From an uncultured Bacilli bacterium (GTDB lineage: Bacteria > Bacillota_I > Bacilli_A > RF39 > UBA660), in NCBI GenBank assembly GCA_934131175.1, contig CAKOZD010000004.1, positions 60,014 to 124,013 on the forward strand: a stretch of 64,000 nucleotides of DNA. Reading direction: 5' to 3'. Positions 16,689 to 25,829 of the stretch are shown here, piece by piece. Position 1 is the stretch's first letter. Each line of letters starts with the position of its first letter. The position numbers were made by a program, and so were the translations under genes. The notes beneath the pieces are model-generated. The model was not told where the DNA came from. It saw only the letters and a list, made by a program, of their open reading frames with translations, and made no database searches.

Positions 16689-18083
16689 TTATTTCTTTTT
16701 TACTTTATTTTTCTTAGTAGTTGAACTTTTAATAACATCCCATAGTTCGTCACTTTCAAAAACTCCTAGTGTTTCTAAATCTAATATTTCTTTTATTACT
16801 GCTTCTAATTTTAATCTTTTTTTACTTAATATATCTTTCTTTTTACTTAATATTATTTTTTTATTTTGTTCTATAATTGCTTTTAATTCTTTATTTTTTA
16901 ATTTTTTATATTCAACCTTATTAATTTCAATACCTATTTTTCCTAATAATTCTTCTTGCTCTTTTGTTTCTGCTATTAATGATAATAATTTATTTTCAAA
17001 ATTTTCTAATTGTTTTGTAAGAGTTTCTTTATCATTTTCTTTTAAGCTAGATATTTCAGTAACAAAAATATCTTTGTTTTCTAATGTTAGTTCTGTCTTT
17101 ATTTTATTTTCTAAGTCTTGTACTTTCAAGTTATATTTTTCTATTATTTGTTTTATTAACTCTATTTCATCTTTAAAATCATAATCATTTAAAACAGCAA
17201 TCAAATTATTTAAACCATCTATATTATTTTTGCTAGTTAATATATTTATTTCTTTAGCAAATACTTTTCTTAATAAAGTATTATATTTGTCCCATATTAA
17301 TTCAAATTCATTTTCTGTATTTTTAAGTATTGATTTTTTCATTAAAATAGCATTTAAGTTACTTTTTAATTCATAAATTTTTTCTTTATTTTCAACTAAG
17401 TAAGTTATATCAATCTTGTCAATTAATTTTTCTAATTCTTTTTTTAATATTTCTTCTTGCTTTATAATGTCTTCTAATGTTAAATTACCAATTTCTAGTT
17501 TACTTTCTAATGCTTGTTCTTCATTTGATAATCTATTAAACCATTCTTCGTTTGTATTTTTTGCTTCTTCTTTATATAACTTTAAAGCATCCTTTAAAGA
17601 ATTATTGCCATTATCGGTACACGAAATATCAAATTCTTTTCCTAGAGCGTCTATTATTGGAATAATTTTACCAGTATATATTTCACTAGCAATTGCTGTA
17701 TGAACAATACTATCTCCATCATCATCTTTTGTATTTACATCTAGATTATATTTTTTTGCAAGAGCAATTAATTTTAATATGAATTCTTGTGAATACGAAT
17801 GGTCTTCTCCATCTTTATCAGTATATCCATATAAGGCTAGTTGAATAAAATTATAGCCTGTTCTTTCACCTTTATAGTTTACATCATAACCATTTTCTAA
17901 AAGTAAATTAACAAACTTTAATACTTTTTCTTCATCAAATTTATTTTGAACAGAAGCATGTAATAAATTACCATATTCATTTTTATCTTTTTTATTAAAT
18001 CTTTTTGTAATTTCTTCATAAGTTATTTTCTCTATTGGTAATTCAAAAAAATTTATTACTGCTTCATTTAGTTCAGTTTGCAT
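16689..18083 (-). CDS. Ankyrin-repeat and coiled-coil protein
   Basis: 464 aa. Residues ~20-185 contain ankyrin-type repeats (YGNLLHASVQNKFDEEKVLK; NFIQLALYGYTDKDGEDHS; GDSIVHTAIASEIYTGKIIP; NNSLKDALKLYKEEA). From ~190 to 450 the protein is a long Glu/Lys/Leu-rich coiled coil. Ankyrin repeats mediate protein binding; no enzymatic domain is seen. SD GGGTGAT precedes ATG 18083. The 1,109-residue protein gene follows within about 25 nt, so the two products may act together. Confidence 0.7.
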   Translation of the reverse strand: MQTELNEAVINFFELPIEKITYEEITKRFNKKDKNEYGNLLHASVQNKFDEEKVLKFVNLLLENGYDVNYKGERTGYNFIQLALYGYTDKDGEDHSYSQEFILKLIALAKKYNLDVNTKDDDGDSIVHTAIASEIYTGKIIPIIDALGKEFDISCTDNGNNSLKDALKLYKEEAKNTNEEWFNRLSNEEQALESKLEIGNLTLEDIIKQEEILKKELEKLIDKIDITYLVENKEKIYELKSNLNAILMKKSILKNTENEFELIWDKYNTLLRKVFAKEINILTSKNNIDGLNNLIAVLNDYDFKDEIELIKQIIEKYNLKVQDLENKIKTELTLENKDIFVTEISSLKENDKETLTKQLENFENKLLSLIAETKEQEELLGKIGIEINKVEYKKLKNKELKAIIEQNKKIILSKKKDILSKKRLKLEAVIKEILDLETLGVFESDELWDVIKSSTTKKNKVKKK

Positions 18084-18181
18084 ATTATCACCCGTTTTCG
18101 GATGTATTATAGCATAATTTCAAAAGAAAAAGAAGTAAACTTTGTGAATACCTCTTTATATTTGTTTTTTAAATTTTAATA

Positions 18182-18724
18182 TTAAATTAAATCTATTTTT
18201 ACATCTTCTTTTTTAGCCTCTTCTGCTACAAAGAATTCTTTTTCTTTACATCCTTTACTACCAGCAATTATACTATTTGGAAATACTTTAATCATTTGAT
18301 TATAGTTTGATACATTTGAGTTGTATAGTCTTCTTGCTGCTTGTAAATGTTCTTCAACATCAACTATTGTTAATTGCAAAGTATTGTAATTTTCATTAGA
18401 TTTTAATTCTGGATATGATTCTGCTAAAGCGTTAATTTTACTAAATTGACTATCCATTTGTTTATTTGCTTCATTCTTTTCAGAAATAGTCATATCTTTT
18501 CTTAATTCTATTGTTTTAAACATAGTTTCTTTTTCATGCTTAGTATATGCTTTAACTACATCAATCATTTTAGTTAATACATCATACCTTTTTGTTAGAG
18601 CAACATCAATTCCAGATGATGCCTCATCTATTTTTATTTTTGCTTTTTCTATATTATTTGAAACTGAAATTAACCATCCAATTATTATAACTACAATTAC
18701 TATTAAAATTATTGCGATTATCAT
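18182..18724 (-). CDS. lemA: LemA family protein
   Basis: 180 aa. One N-terminal membrane segment (~residues 1-19) precedes a helical domain with the LemA hallmarks: VSNNIEKAKIKIDEASSGID, LTKRYDVLTKMIDVVKAY and AARRLYNSNVSNYNQMIKVF, FPNSIIA. The family's biochemical role is unknown. I chose ATG 18724 because SD AAAGGAGGTG is ideally placed; an upstream TTG overlaps that SD. The DUF3137 gene upstream (20-nt gap) is a common partner. Confidence 0.9.
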   Translation of the reverse strand: MIIAIILIVIVVIIIGWLISVSNNIEKAKIKIDEASSGIDVALTKRYDVLTKMIDVVKAYTKHEKETMFKTIELRKDMTISEKNEANKQMDSQFSKINALAESYPELKSNENYNTLQLTIVDVEEHLQAARRLYNSNVSNYNQMIKVFPNSIIAGSKGCKEKEFFVAEEAKKEDVKIDLI

Positions 18725-18744
18725 TACTACACCTCCTTTCAATA

Positions 18745-19809
18745 TTAAATGTTATTTTGATTGTTCATATTTATTTGATTACTTATAGTTTGTTCGTTTA
18801 CTACTTGTTGTTGGTTATTAATAGGATTTTGATTTATCGTATTATTTTCTTGTTGTGCCTCATTTGTTTGTTCACCATTAATACTTAATTTTTTGAATAA
18901 AGTATTATCAAGATTTAATTCATCAACAAACTGTGTAATAACTTTTATATCACCATTTGTTCTATTCAATTCTTTTTCTTCATTAATTTTAAATAGACAG
19001 TTTGGTGCTTCAAAAGAATCTTTATTATCATACAAACCTATATGTAGTCTGTTGTTTATAAAACAAAGTAAAAGTTTTCCTTTATTATTGTCATCTAATC
19101 TTTCAATCTTTTCCATTAAAGATGGTGTTAGTATGTAAAATGCCTCATGTTCACTTTGAGCGTAAACATTAAATCTTTTATTAAACGATTCACTTTCCAT
19201 CTTGACGTTTTGATAATATGATTTGTCATCTTTTTTGGAAAATAGTCCTCTTTCCTTTACTCTATTATTACCAAATCCTTTTTGGGCAACTTGAACATTT
19301 GCTTTGAATTCTTTATTAAAATCAAATACCATCCATCTTCCTCTAAATATTGTTACATAATATGTTGTGGTATTTCCATCTGAATCAGTTGTCTCACGCT
19401 CTTCTTGAATATGAACATCTGCTTGGCTAAAAGCAACATCTTTATATTTTCCTGATATAAAATCATTTGATTTATATATATCTCCCATATACATCATATG
19501 AGTATCAGCAATCGTACTTCTTGGCATACCTGATTCTGGTTCATAATTTAAATCTGTAAATATTTCTTTAAGTCCCCTTAAAACAATGTATTCTTTATAT
19601 GCTTTACTATACTTTTTTTTAGGACCTAATGTTAATAAAAGTGCTATAATAAATCCAATTATAATTGAAAAAATTAAAAAAACAATAAAATCTTCGTAAA
19701 CTGTTGCTTTTGGAGGTATATAACATAATATTATTGCAAATATTATCATGCTTAAAAAAATTCTATTTCTATATTTTTTCCTTTTTTTCTCTAAATCATT
19801 AAGAGTCAT
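18745..19809 (-). CDS. DUF3137-family membrane protein
   Basis: 354 aa. Two membrane segments (~residues 15-32 and 41-60) are followed by a soluble domain with ADTHMMYMGDIYKSNDFISG, RGRWMVFDFNKEF and EAFYILTPSLMEKIERLDD, typical of DUF3137 proteins that often accompany LemA. The last ~40 residues are Asn/Gln-rich and likely disordered. ATG 19809 (MTLNDLEKKRKK) follows AGGATGTG. Function unknown; likely works with LemA at the membrane. Confidence 0.8.
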   Translation of the reverse strand: MTLNDLEKKRKKYRNRIFLSMIIFAIILCYIPPKATVYEDFIVFLIFSIIIGFIIALLLTLGPKKKYSKAYKEYIVLRGLKEIFTDLNYEPESGMPRSTIADTHMMYMGDIYKSNDFISGKYKDVAFSQADVHIQEERETTDSDGNTTTYYVTIFRGRWMVFDFNKEFKANVQVAQKGFGNNRVKERGLFSKKDDKSYYQNVKMESESFNKRFNVYAQSEHEAFYILTPSLMEKIERLDDNNKGKLLLCFINNRLHIGLYDNKDSFEAPNCLFKINEEKELNRTNGDIKVITQFVDELNLDNTLFKKLSINGEQTNEAQQENNTINQNPINNQQQVVNEQTISNQINMNNQNNI

Positions 19810-19901
19810 ATAAACACATCCTATACTACTATATGTTTTAAGTATAAGATTTTTTTTAAAGAAAAACAACTATTTATTTAAATTTGTAGAATTATTTACA
19901 C

Positions 19902-19934
19902 TAAAAAAAAGAAAATTATTTTACTAATTTTCTT
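19902..19934 (-). terminator. Terminator of the valS operon
   Basis: Minus-strand stem AGAAAATTA/TAATTTTCT followed by a run of about eight T, 8 nt past the valS stop. Confidence 0.8.
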
Positions 19935-19941
19935 TCATATT

Positions 19942-22470
19942 TTATTTTGTCAACTCAGCTAATTTTTGTTTTTCTTCAGCAAGTTTTTGTCTATCCATTT
20001 CTACTATGTTTGCTGGTGCCTTATTAACATAATTTTCGTTTGATAATAATTTTTCACGTCTTGCAATAGATGACTTTAATTGTTCTATTTGAGCTTCTTT
20101 TTGAGCAATATCTGCTTCTGTTTCAATCTTTTCAAAGAATATTTGAGCCTTTATTCTATTAGAGAACACTTTATAAGCTTTAATTCCTAAAGGTTCATTT
20201 ACTAGATTATCTTGAAGCTTTAACATTTTAACGATAAGTTCATTATCATCTTCTGTATCAAACATTACTTTCATATCTTTTGTAATATTATTTTCTGCTT
20301 TAACATTTCTGAATGTTTTAATAAATTCTATTTGATCATCTACTATTTCTTCTTCTTTCTCAAATACAAATTTCTTTGAGTATTTTGGATAACTTGAAAT
20401 CATTATTGATTCTTGTTCTTTTACTGGTAACATTTGATATATTTCTTCTGTTACGTATGGCATAAATGGATGAAGTAATTTTAATATTCCTGTTAATATT
20501 GTACATAATACTGATTGGGTAGTTTCATCTTCACTAGTGTACTTTGCCATTTCAATATAGTAGTCACAGAAATAGTTCCATGTAAAGTCATAGATTGCTG
20601 TTCCAGCATTATTAAATTGGAATTTATCCATGAACTTCTTTACTTCATGAATAGTTTTTTCATATTTTGTTAAAATCCATTTATCTTCTGGTTTTAAATT
20701 ATCTAATTTTATTTCTTTTAAGTTTTCAATATTCATTAATGTAAAACGTGATGCATTCCATAATTTATTTATGAAGTTCCATGTTGCTTTTATTTTATCT
20801 TCATCAAATTTCATGTCTGTTCCTGCTGCTACATCTGTTGATAAATAATATCTTAATGAGTCTGCACCATATTTTTCAATCATATCAAATGGATCAATTC
20901 CATTTCCTAAACTCTTTGAGAATTTTCTTCCTTGTTTATCTCTAATAAGTCCATGGATTAGACAATGTTCAAATGGTCTTTTTCCTAGTAATTCTTCTCC
21001 TTGGAATGTCATTCTATTAACCCAGAATGGAATGATATCATATCCTGTTACTAAAACATTATTTGGATAGTATCTTTCTACCATTTCATTTTGTTCTGGC
21101 CAACCTAGCGTTGCGAATGGCCATAGTGCACTAGAGAACCATGTGTCTAATACGTCTTCATCTTGCTTCCATCCTTCACCTTCTGGAGCTTCCATTCCAA
21201 CATATACTTCTTCTCCTCTATACCAAGCAGGAATTCTGTGTCCCCACCATAATTGTCTTGAAATACACCAGTCATATGTTATTTCCATCCAATGATTCAT
21301 TGTTTTTTCATAACGAGTTGGTACAAAGTGAACTTTTGTATCTTTATCTTTTTGATTTTCTAAAACTTTATCAGCTAATGGTTTCATTTTTACAAACCAT
21401 TGTTTTTTTATCATTGGTTCTACCATTACACCTGTTCTTTCACTATGTCCTACTTCATGAACGATTGGTTCTACTTCTAATAATAAACCAGCTTCTTCTA
21501 AATCTTTCAATAATTCTTCACGACATTCTTCTCTAGTCATTCCTTGATATTTTTCAGGACAATTTTCATTCATTGTCGCATCATCATTCATGATTTGAAT
21601 TCTTTCTAGATTATGTCTATTTCCTACTTCAAAGTCGTTAGGGTCATGTGCTGGAGTAATTTTTACTGCTCCTGTTCCCTTTGTCATATCTGCATGTTCA
21701 TCAGTAATTACTGGTATTTTTTTATTTACAATTGGAAGAATAACATTCTTTCCAACAAATTCTTTATATCTTTCATCTTCTTCATTTACAGCTACTGCAG
21801 TATCTCCAAACAATGTTTCTGGACGAGTTGTTGCAACATCTATAAATTTATCACTATCTTCTAGTTTATACTTTAAATGATAGAAGGCACTTTTTTCTTC
21901 TTTATAAATAACCTCTTCATTTGATAGTGCTGTTTGAGCTGCTGGGTCCCAGTTAATTATTTTTTCTCCACGATAGATTAGTCCTTTATTGTAGTAATCT
22001 ACAAATACTTTTTTAACTGCTGTTTGTAATCCTTCATCAAGGGTAAATCTTTCTTTAGAATAGTCTAGAGAAATACCTAATTTTGCCCATTGTGCTCTAA
22101 TAATTTCAGAATGTTCTTTTGTCCATTTCCAGCACTCATCTAAGAATTTTTCTCTTCCAACTTTATGTTTTTCTTCTCCTCTATCTTTTAGTCTTTTAAC
22201 TACTTTTGCCTCAGTTGCGATTGCAGCATGATCCATTCCTGGTAACCATAATGCATCGTATCCTTCCATTCTTTTATATCTAATAATTATATCTTGAATA
22301 GTAACGTCCCATGCATGTCCTAAATGTAGAACTCCTGTTACATTTGGAGGAGGAAGAACTATACAAAATGGTTTCTTACTTGTATCTCCTGATTTAAAAT
22401 AGCCCTTTTCTTTCCAATCTTCATATTTATTTTCTTCTACTTCGTCATGATTATATTTTTTTTCCAACAT
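19942..22470 (-). CDS. valS: Valyl-tRNA synthetase
   Basis: 842 aa class I synthetase. The HIGH motif appears as PPPNVTGVLHLGHA, the editing domain carries VATTRPETLFGDTAVAV, KMSKS appears as KFSKSLGNGIDPFDMIEKYG, and the C-terminal coiled coil (~775-840) is present. It charges tRNA-Val. ATG 22470 lies inside the end of the upstream gene (20-nt overlap), so translation is probably coupled. Transcription is controlled by the Val T-box at 23.5-23.7 kb, with two other genes between. Confidence 0.98.
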   Translation of the reverse strand: MLEKKYNHDEVEENKYEDWKEKGYFKSGDTSKKPFCIVLPPPNVTGVLHLGHAWDVTIQDIIIRYKRMEGYDALWLPGMDHAAIATEAKVVKRLKDRGEEKHKVGREKFLDECWKWTKEHSEIIRAQWAKLGISLDYSKERFTLDEGLQTAVKKVFVDYYNKGLIYRGEKIINWDPAAQTALSNEEVIYKEEKSAFYHLKYKLEDSDKFIDVATTRPETLFGDTAVAVNEEDERYKEFVGKNVILPIVNKKIPVITDEHADMTKGTGAVKITPAHDPNDFEVGNRHNLERIQIMNDDATMNENCPEKYQGMTREECREELLKDLEEAGLLLEVEPIVHEVGHSERTGVMVEPMIKKQWFVKMKPLADKVLENQKDKDTKVHFVPTRYEKTMNHWMEITYDWCISRQLWWGHRIPAWYRGEEVYVGMEAPEGEGWKQDEDVLDTWFSSALWPFATLGWPEQNEMVERYYPNNVLVTGYDIIPFWVNRMTFQGEELLGKRPFEHCLIHGLIRDKQGRKFSKSLGNGIDPFDMIEKYGADSLRYYLSTDVAAGTDMKFDEDKIKATWNFINKLWNASRFTLMNIENLKEIKLDNLKPEDKWILTKYEKTIHEVKKFMDKFQFNNAGTAIYDFTWNYFCDYYIEMAKYTSEDETTQSVLCTILTGILKLLHPFMPYVTEEIYQMLPVKEQESIMISSYPKYSKKFVFEKEEEIVDDQIEFIKTFRNVKAENNITKDMKVMFDTEDDNELIVKMLKLQDNLVNEPLGIKAYKVFSNRIKAQIFFEKIETEADIAQKEAQIEQLKSSIARREKLLSNENYVNKAPANIVEMDRQKLAEEKQKLAELTK

Positions 22471-22897
22471 TGTTATCTACCTCTTTTCTATATAAAACAT
22501 TTTTTCTTTTTATTTCTTTATTTATTTCTGGTAATCCATAAATTTGTTCTGATTCTTCATCATCACTATTTACAGAAAATGCTCCAATTAAATCATTATG
22601 TAAAAGTTCAAATTTATTATATTCAAACCATTCTATTTGTCTATCAGTTACAACTTTTGGTATATAGAAAATTGCTGTTTTTTGATCATCAATTGTTTTT
22701 AATATTAAGTGACCGTCTCTTGCTAATTGTTCTGGAGCATATTGATAATCATCATTTGTAAAACTATATCCTAAGTTGAATTTTTTCGAAAAATCAATAA
22801 ATGCTTCTAAATGACTTTTCTCAATGTTTTTTGTATACTCATCAAGTAATATTTGATTTTCATCAGGAATTATAGTAACTTTTCCTCTTTCTATCAT
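22451..22897 (-). CDS. Hypothetical protein in the valS operon
   Basis: 148 aa, acidic, without membrane segments. Alternating helical and strand-like stretches (HLEAFIDFSKKFNLGYSFT; AIFYIPKVVTDRQIEWFEYN; FELLHNDLIGAFSVNSDDEE) suggest a compact soluble fold. I recognise no family. It overlaps the nucleotidase gene by 4 nt (ATGA) and valS by 20 nt, so it belongs to the Val T-box operon. SD AGAGGGG precedes ATG 22897. Confidence 0.75.
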   Translation of the reverse strand: MIERGKVTIIPDENQILLDEYTKNIEKSHLEAFIDFSKKFNLGYSFTNDDYQYAPEQLARDGHLILKTIDDQKTAIFYIPKVVTDRQIEWFEYNKFELLHNDLIGAFSVNSDDEESEQIYGLPEINKEIKRKNVLYRKEVDNNVGKKI

Positions 22898-23460
22898 ATT
22901 ATCCCCTCTTTCAATATTCTTAATATATCAAGCCATGAGTAGACTCGTACTGCTCCAATAGTTTCTAACTCTTCATCTGTTATATTTTTATTATGCCATG
23001 CATCAAATAATATTTTTTTATTAAGATGTGTTAAATTATTTAGTCTATCATCTATACCAATATCTGCTTCTATAATATTTTTATTTGTTGTGAAAATATA
23101 TTTTTCTGGTTTAATAAATGGTAATTTTTCTTTTAAATAATTATATTTATTTGCTAGATTATTACCACTAGCATCAATCATACCATCTTTCCATAAGTAA
23201 GACGTCACTATATAAATATCATATATTTCATTTAATTCTTTTAGTACTTCATAACAATTATCTTTTAGCTCTGCATTCTGATATAAATTTTTTTCATTTA
23301 AGAATTTCCAAAATTGTTCTTTGTTTTCAGTTACTAAATTTTGCAGGTAAAAATCTGTTTGTTCATCAAGTTTATAATTTGTATTTTTAAATTCATTTAT
23401 ATATTCTAATATAAGTGGGTCTGTTATACAATTATCCATATCTATTAATAATCTTTTCAT
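22894..23460 (-). CDS. 5'-nucleotidase, NT5C-type HAD phosphatase
   Basis: 188 aa. Motif I appears as LIDMDNCITDPL (nucleophile Asp at ~7 and Asp at ~9), motif II-like as YIVTSYLW, and the C-terminal acidic motif as DIGIDDRLNN, the arrangement of 5'(3')-deoxyribonucleotidase-like proteins. It would dephosphorylate nucleoside monophosphates. It is the first gene behind the Val T-box, with SD AAAGGAG before ATG 23460. Confidence 0.8.
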   Translation of the reverse strand: MKRLLIDMDNCITDPLILEYINEFKNTNYKLDEQTDFYLQNLVTENKEQFWKFLNEKNLYQNAELKDNCYEVLKELNEIYDIYIVTSYLWKDGMIDASGNNLANKYNYLKEKLPFIKPEKYIFTTNKNIIEADIGIDDRLNNLTHLNKKILFDAWHNKNITDEELETIGAVRVYSWLDILRILKEGII

Positions 23461-23482
23461 GATAATCTCCTTTCAAAAAATA

Positions 23483-23701
23483 AAAACTATTCATCCAAAG
23501 GACGAATAGTTCGTGGTACCACCTTAATTTCTACACAAGTAGCTTAATATTTTTAACGGAATTAACCGGAATTATTTACTTAATTTCAATAACTATGCTC
23601 CTCTGCTACCTTCAATATTTTACTTTGTCCATTTACACCTACCATGAACTCTCTATAAAAGTAATAATATTTACTCCTCAGAATCACTGCATCTGCGATT
23701 T
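23483..23701 (-). promoter_or_regulatory. T-box riboswitch (Val), valS operon leader
   Basis: The minus-strand leader contains the T-box core AAGGTGGTACCACG (23512-23525) followed by a terminator stem ACTATTCGTCC/GGATGAATAGT and a T-run (23483-23510). In the stem I region, GAAGGTAGCAG offers GTA (Val) as specifier codon, fitting valS downstream. Uncharged tRNA-Val should stabilise the antiterminator. The specifier was read by eye. Confidence 0.93.
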
Positions 23702-23730
23702 ATTATATATTAATTTTCTTGATTTATCAA
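23702..23730 (-). promoter_or_regulatory. SigA promoter of the Val T-box operon
   Basis: TTGATA (23725-23730), a 17-nt spacer and TATAAT (23702-23707) on the minus strand. The promoter lies inside the last codons of the upstream DUF4176 gene. Confidence 0.8.
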
Positions 23731-23994
23731 TAGTTTTTGTCTTTTTATGTTTTCTAAATACTTTTGTTCTTCTAAATTTAAGTAACCTTTAAATATTATT
23801 TTTTTTATTTCTGAATGATTAAATACACATATTGTGTCTGATCTTATTGTTCCTTCTGGATACATGCAACCACAATAGTCAAATATATGGTCTGGATATT
23901 CTAGTGTACTTACTAAGTATCCTGTAATCATTAATTTTTTTGAACCATTATTTAAAAGAACTATACTTCCTAATGGTAATAAATCTTTATTCAT
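23710..23994 (-). CDS. DUF4176 protein, putative type VII effector accessory/chaperone
   Basis: 94 aa with the DUF4176 pattern: LLPLGSIVLLNNGSKKLMIT, DYCGCMYPEGTI and FNHSEIKKIIFKGY. DUF4176 genes repeatedly accompany LXG/type VIIb effector genes in Firmicutes; an effector-specific accessory role is inferred. The ATG overlaps the stop of the 432-residue gene by 1 nt, so the pair is translationally coupled. It is the smallest of three DUF4176 proteins here and closes the third module (25302-25733, 23994-25292, 23710-23994). Confidence 0.85.
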   Translation of the reverse strand: MNKDLLPLGSIVLLNNGSKKLMITGYLVSTLEYPDHIFDYCGCMYPEGTIRSDTICVFNHSEIKKIIFKGYLNLEEQKYLENIKRQKLLINQEN

Positions 23995-25292
23995 TATTCA
24001 TCATCATCCTTATAAAAAAAGTCATCTGTTTCGTCATAAAATTTATCAAGATTATCTTTATCTCTTGAAGATGCACGATATCTTTGATTATCTGCATAAT
24101 CTATATCTAAATCTTGTAACGTAGTTCTTGTCTCACTTGCAAATGAGGCGTTTTCTAAAGAATTATCTCTGTATTCTCCTTCTAATTCAATATCTCCATC
24201 ATCACTATATACTTTATTCGGTTTTCTTTTTTTCTTTTTAGTTTTCCTATCATCTATTATGACTGCTCCTATTGCTCCTGCAATTCCTGATGCTGCTATT
24301 CCAAGACCAATCGGTACAGTGTTGTATGGAGTATTTGATTCTAAGTTTTGCGTCTGTTCTGTTCCATTATATGGTATCGTCGTAATATTTGAGTTTGACT
24401 GATCAGAGTAAACTGATGAGATTCCTGAATCTCCAACAGATGATGCCATATTTTTTCTCAAATTAATATTATATTTGTTTTCAATAACACTAAGTCTATT
24501 TGATACTGAATTAAATTCCGAACTTGTTCCATTATGTTCTTTTAAGAAATTTAACTCTTCTTTTAAATTTGCAAGTGTATCAGCATCATTTTTGTCCATA
24601 TTATATTTATTCATATATCTTGTTGATAAATCACTTACGTTAGATTGTCTTTCAGCAATGTTACTTGATGCTAAACCAGTTACTTTAGAACCCGTTTGTT
24701 CTTGTCTCCAAATAGACATATCTTTTTCTACCAATTGTTCTTTTTCTACTTGACTAATATTGCTATTTTCGTATTTATTAAATAAATCTTGTTGCCATTC
24801 TTCTTCTGATTTGTAATTTGCTGGATAATCACTTAGATTAGTTTTTACCATGAAGTTCTTTATTGAGTCATCTATGTTATTGTTAAATTCTAAAATATTA
24901 TTAGATATTTTTAGATTAGTATTTGTATTTAACAAGTGATTTATATTTTGACTAGCTGAAGTATCTTTATAAATATTAGTTAAATCTTTAATATCTGTAT
25001 CTTTTATCTCTTCAATATTTGAGAATTTTTCTAATGTTAAATTAAGTGAATCTTTTAAATTAGTTATTTCTTTTTTTGTGGTTTCTAAAGTTTTATAGAT
25101 TGAGTCTATTGAATCTTTGTAATTTATAATACAATTTCCATGTTCAAAGTTAGTATCATTTATTGTTTTTTCAATATCTTCAATATATTGAATTAAATCA
25201 GTATTATTTATGCAATTTTCTATAGATGATAATGTTTCTAATGAATTAGATATTCTTTCTAAATCAATACATCCTGTATATCCTTTTGACAT
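23994..25292 (-). CDS. Membrane-anchored, helical type VII-linked protein (module 3 large protein)
   Basis: 432 aa. Residues 1-~150 are helical and Asn/Asp-rich (ERISNSLETLSSIENCIN; SIYKTLETTKKEITNLKDSL), LXG-like and without a signal peptide. A central helical region (~155-280) is followed by a Ser/Thr/Asn linker. One C-terminal membrane segment (TVPIGLGIAASGIAGAIGAV, ~326-345) is followed by Lys/Arg residues and a ~75-residue acidic tail. The anchor-plus-acidic-tail plan is the same as in the 1,379- and 828-residue proteins nearby. Function unknown; probably exported with the tail kept in the cytosol. SD TAGGAG precedes ATG 25292. Confidence 0.75.
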   Translation of the reverse strand: MSKGYTGCIDLERISNSLETLSSIENCINNTDLIQYIEDIEKTINDTNFEHGNCIINYKDSIDSIYKTLETTKKEITNLKDSLNLTLEKFSNIEEIKDTDIKDLTNIYKDTSASQNINHLLNTNTNLKISNNILEFNNNIDDSIKNFMVKTNLSDYPANYKSEEEWQQDLFNKYENSNISQVEKEQLVEKDMSIWRQEQTGSKVTGLASSNIAERQSNVSDLSTRYMNKYNMDKNDADTLANLKEELNFLKEHNGTSSEFNSVSNRLSVIENKYNINLRKNMASSVGDSGISSVYSDQSNSNITTIPYNGTEQTQNLESNTPYNTVPIGLGIAASGIAGAIGAVIIDDRKTKKKKRKPNKVYSDDGDIELEGEYRDNSLENASFASETRTTLQDLDIDYADNQRYRASSRDKDNLDKFYDETDDFFYKDDDE

Positions 25293-25301
25293 ATTATTCT
25301 C

Positions 25302-25733
25302 CTAAATAGCTTTTACTATTTCTTTTCTTTCTTCAAGTCTTCTAATAATTCTATTTGTCTGTTCTTTTGATGTTTGTTTTTCTTCTTCTATTTTTGTATC
25401 TAATGCATTTACTAACTGATTTTTTTCTATTTTCTTTTGTTCTTCTGTTGCATTTTCTATTTGTAATTTTAAGTTTTCTATAATACTTTTTATTTCATCA
25501 ATATTATTTAATATATTTAAGGCCATTTCATTTGCTGGTGAGTGTCCTAATATATTTATTGATGATTTATCAAGGCCTCCATTAATTACTTCATATTTTA
25601 AATTTTCATATATTACTGGATTCATATAAGCGTTGAATTCATTATATGAGTCTGTCACACTATCTATAACTTTTTCTGGATTAACTATATCAGTAACATC
25701 AGTTTTCCATGTAATCCAATCTACTTTAGACAT
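25302..25733 (-). CDS. Small helical protein, LXG-accessory-like (module 3)
   Basis: 143 aa: an N-terminal WITWKTDVTDIVNPEKVID segment, then a long Glu/Lys/Gln-rich coiled coil from ~75 to the end (IKSIIENLKLQIENATEEQK). No signal peptide or membrane segment. Its position directly upstream of a large anchored protein and a DUF4176 gene parallels 34483-34881 and 30322-30735, so I infer a targeting partner (Lap-like). It has its own promoter. SD AGAGGTGG precedes ATG 25733. Confidence 0.7.
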   Translation of the reverse strand: MSKVDWITWKTDVTDIVNPEKVIDSVTDSYNEFNAYMNPVIYENLKYEVINGGLDKSSINILGHSPANEMALNILNNIDEIKSIIENLKLQIENATEEQKKIEKNQLVNALDTKIEEEKQTSKEQTNRIIRRLEERKEIVKAI

Positions 25734-25764
25734 TTTTATACCACCTCTTTATTATTCTATAATT

Positions 25765-25793
25765 ATTATAAATTATTGAGTTATTTTAGTCAA
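25765..25793 (-). promoter_or_regulatory. SigA promoter of module 3
   Basis: TTGACT (25788-25793), a 17-nt spacer, TATAAT (25765-25770) on the minus strand, about 30 nt upstream of ATG 25733. It follows the terminator of module 2. Confidence 0.82.
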
Positions 25794-25799
25794 TTATTC

Positions 25800-25829
25800 A
25801 AAAAAAGAAAGCCTATGCTTGGCTTTCTT
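25800..25829 (-). terminator. Terminator straddling the stop codon of module 2 DUF4176
   Basis: Minus strand AAGAAAGCC/GGCTTTCTT with a loop containing the TAG stop, followed by seven T. The hairpin includes the last codons of the gene, so a terminating ribosome would cover its 5' arm. Confidence 0.8.
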
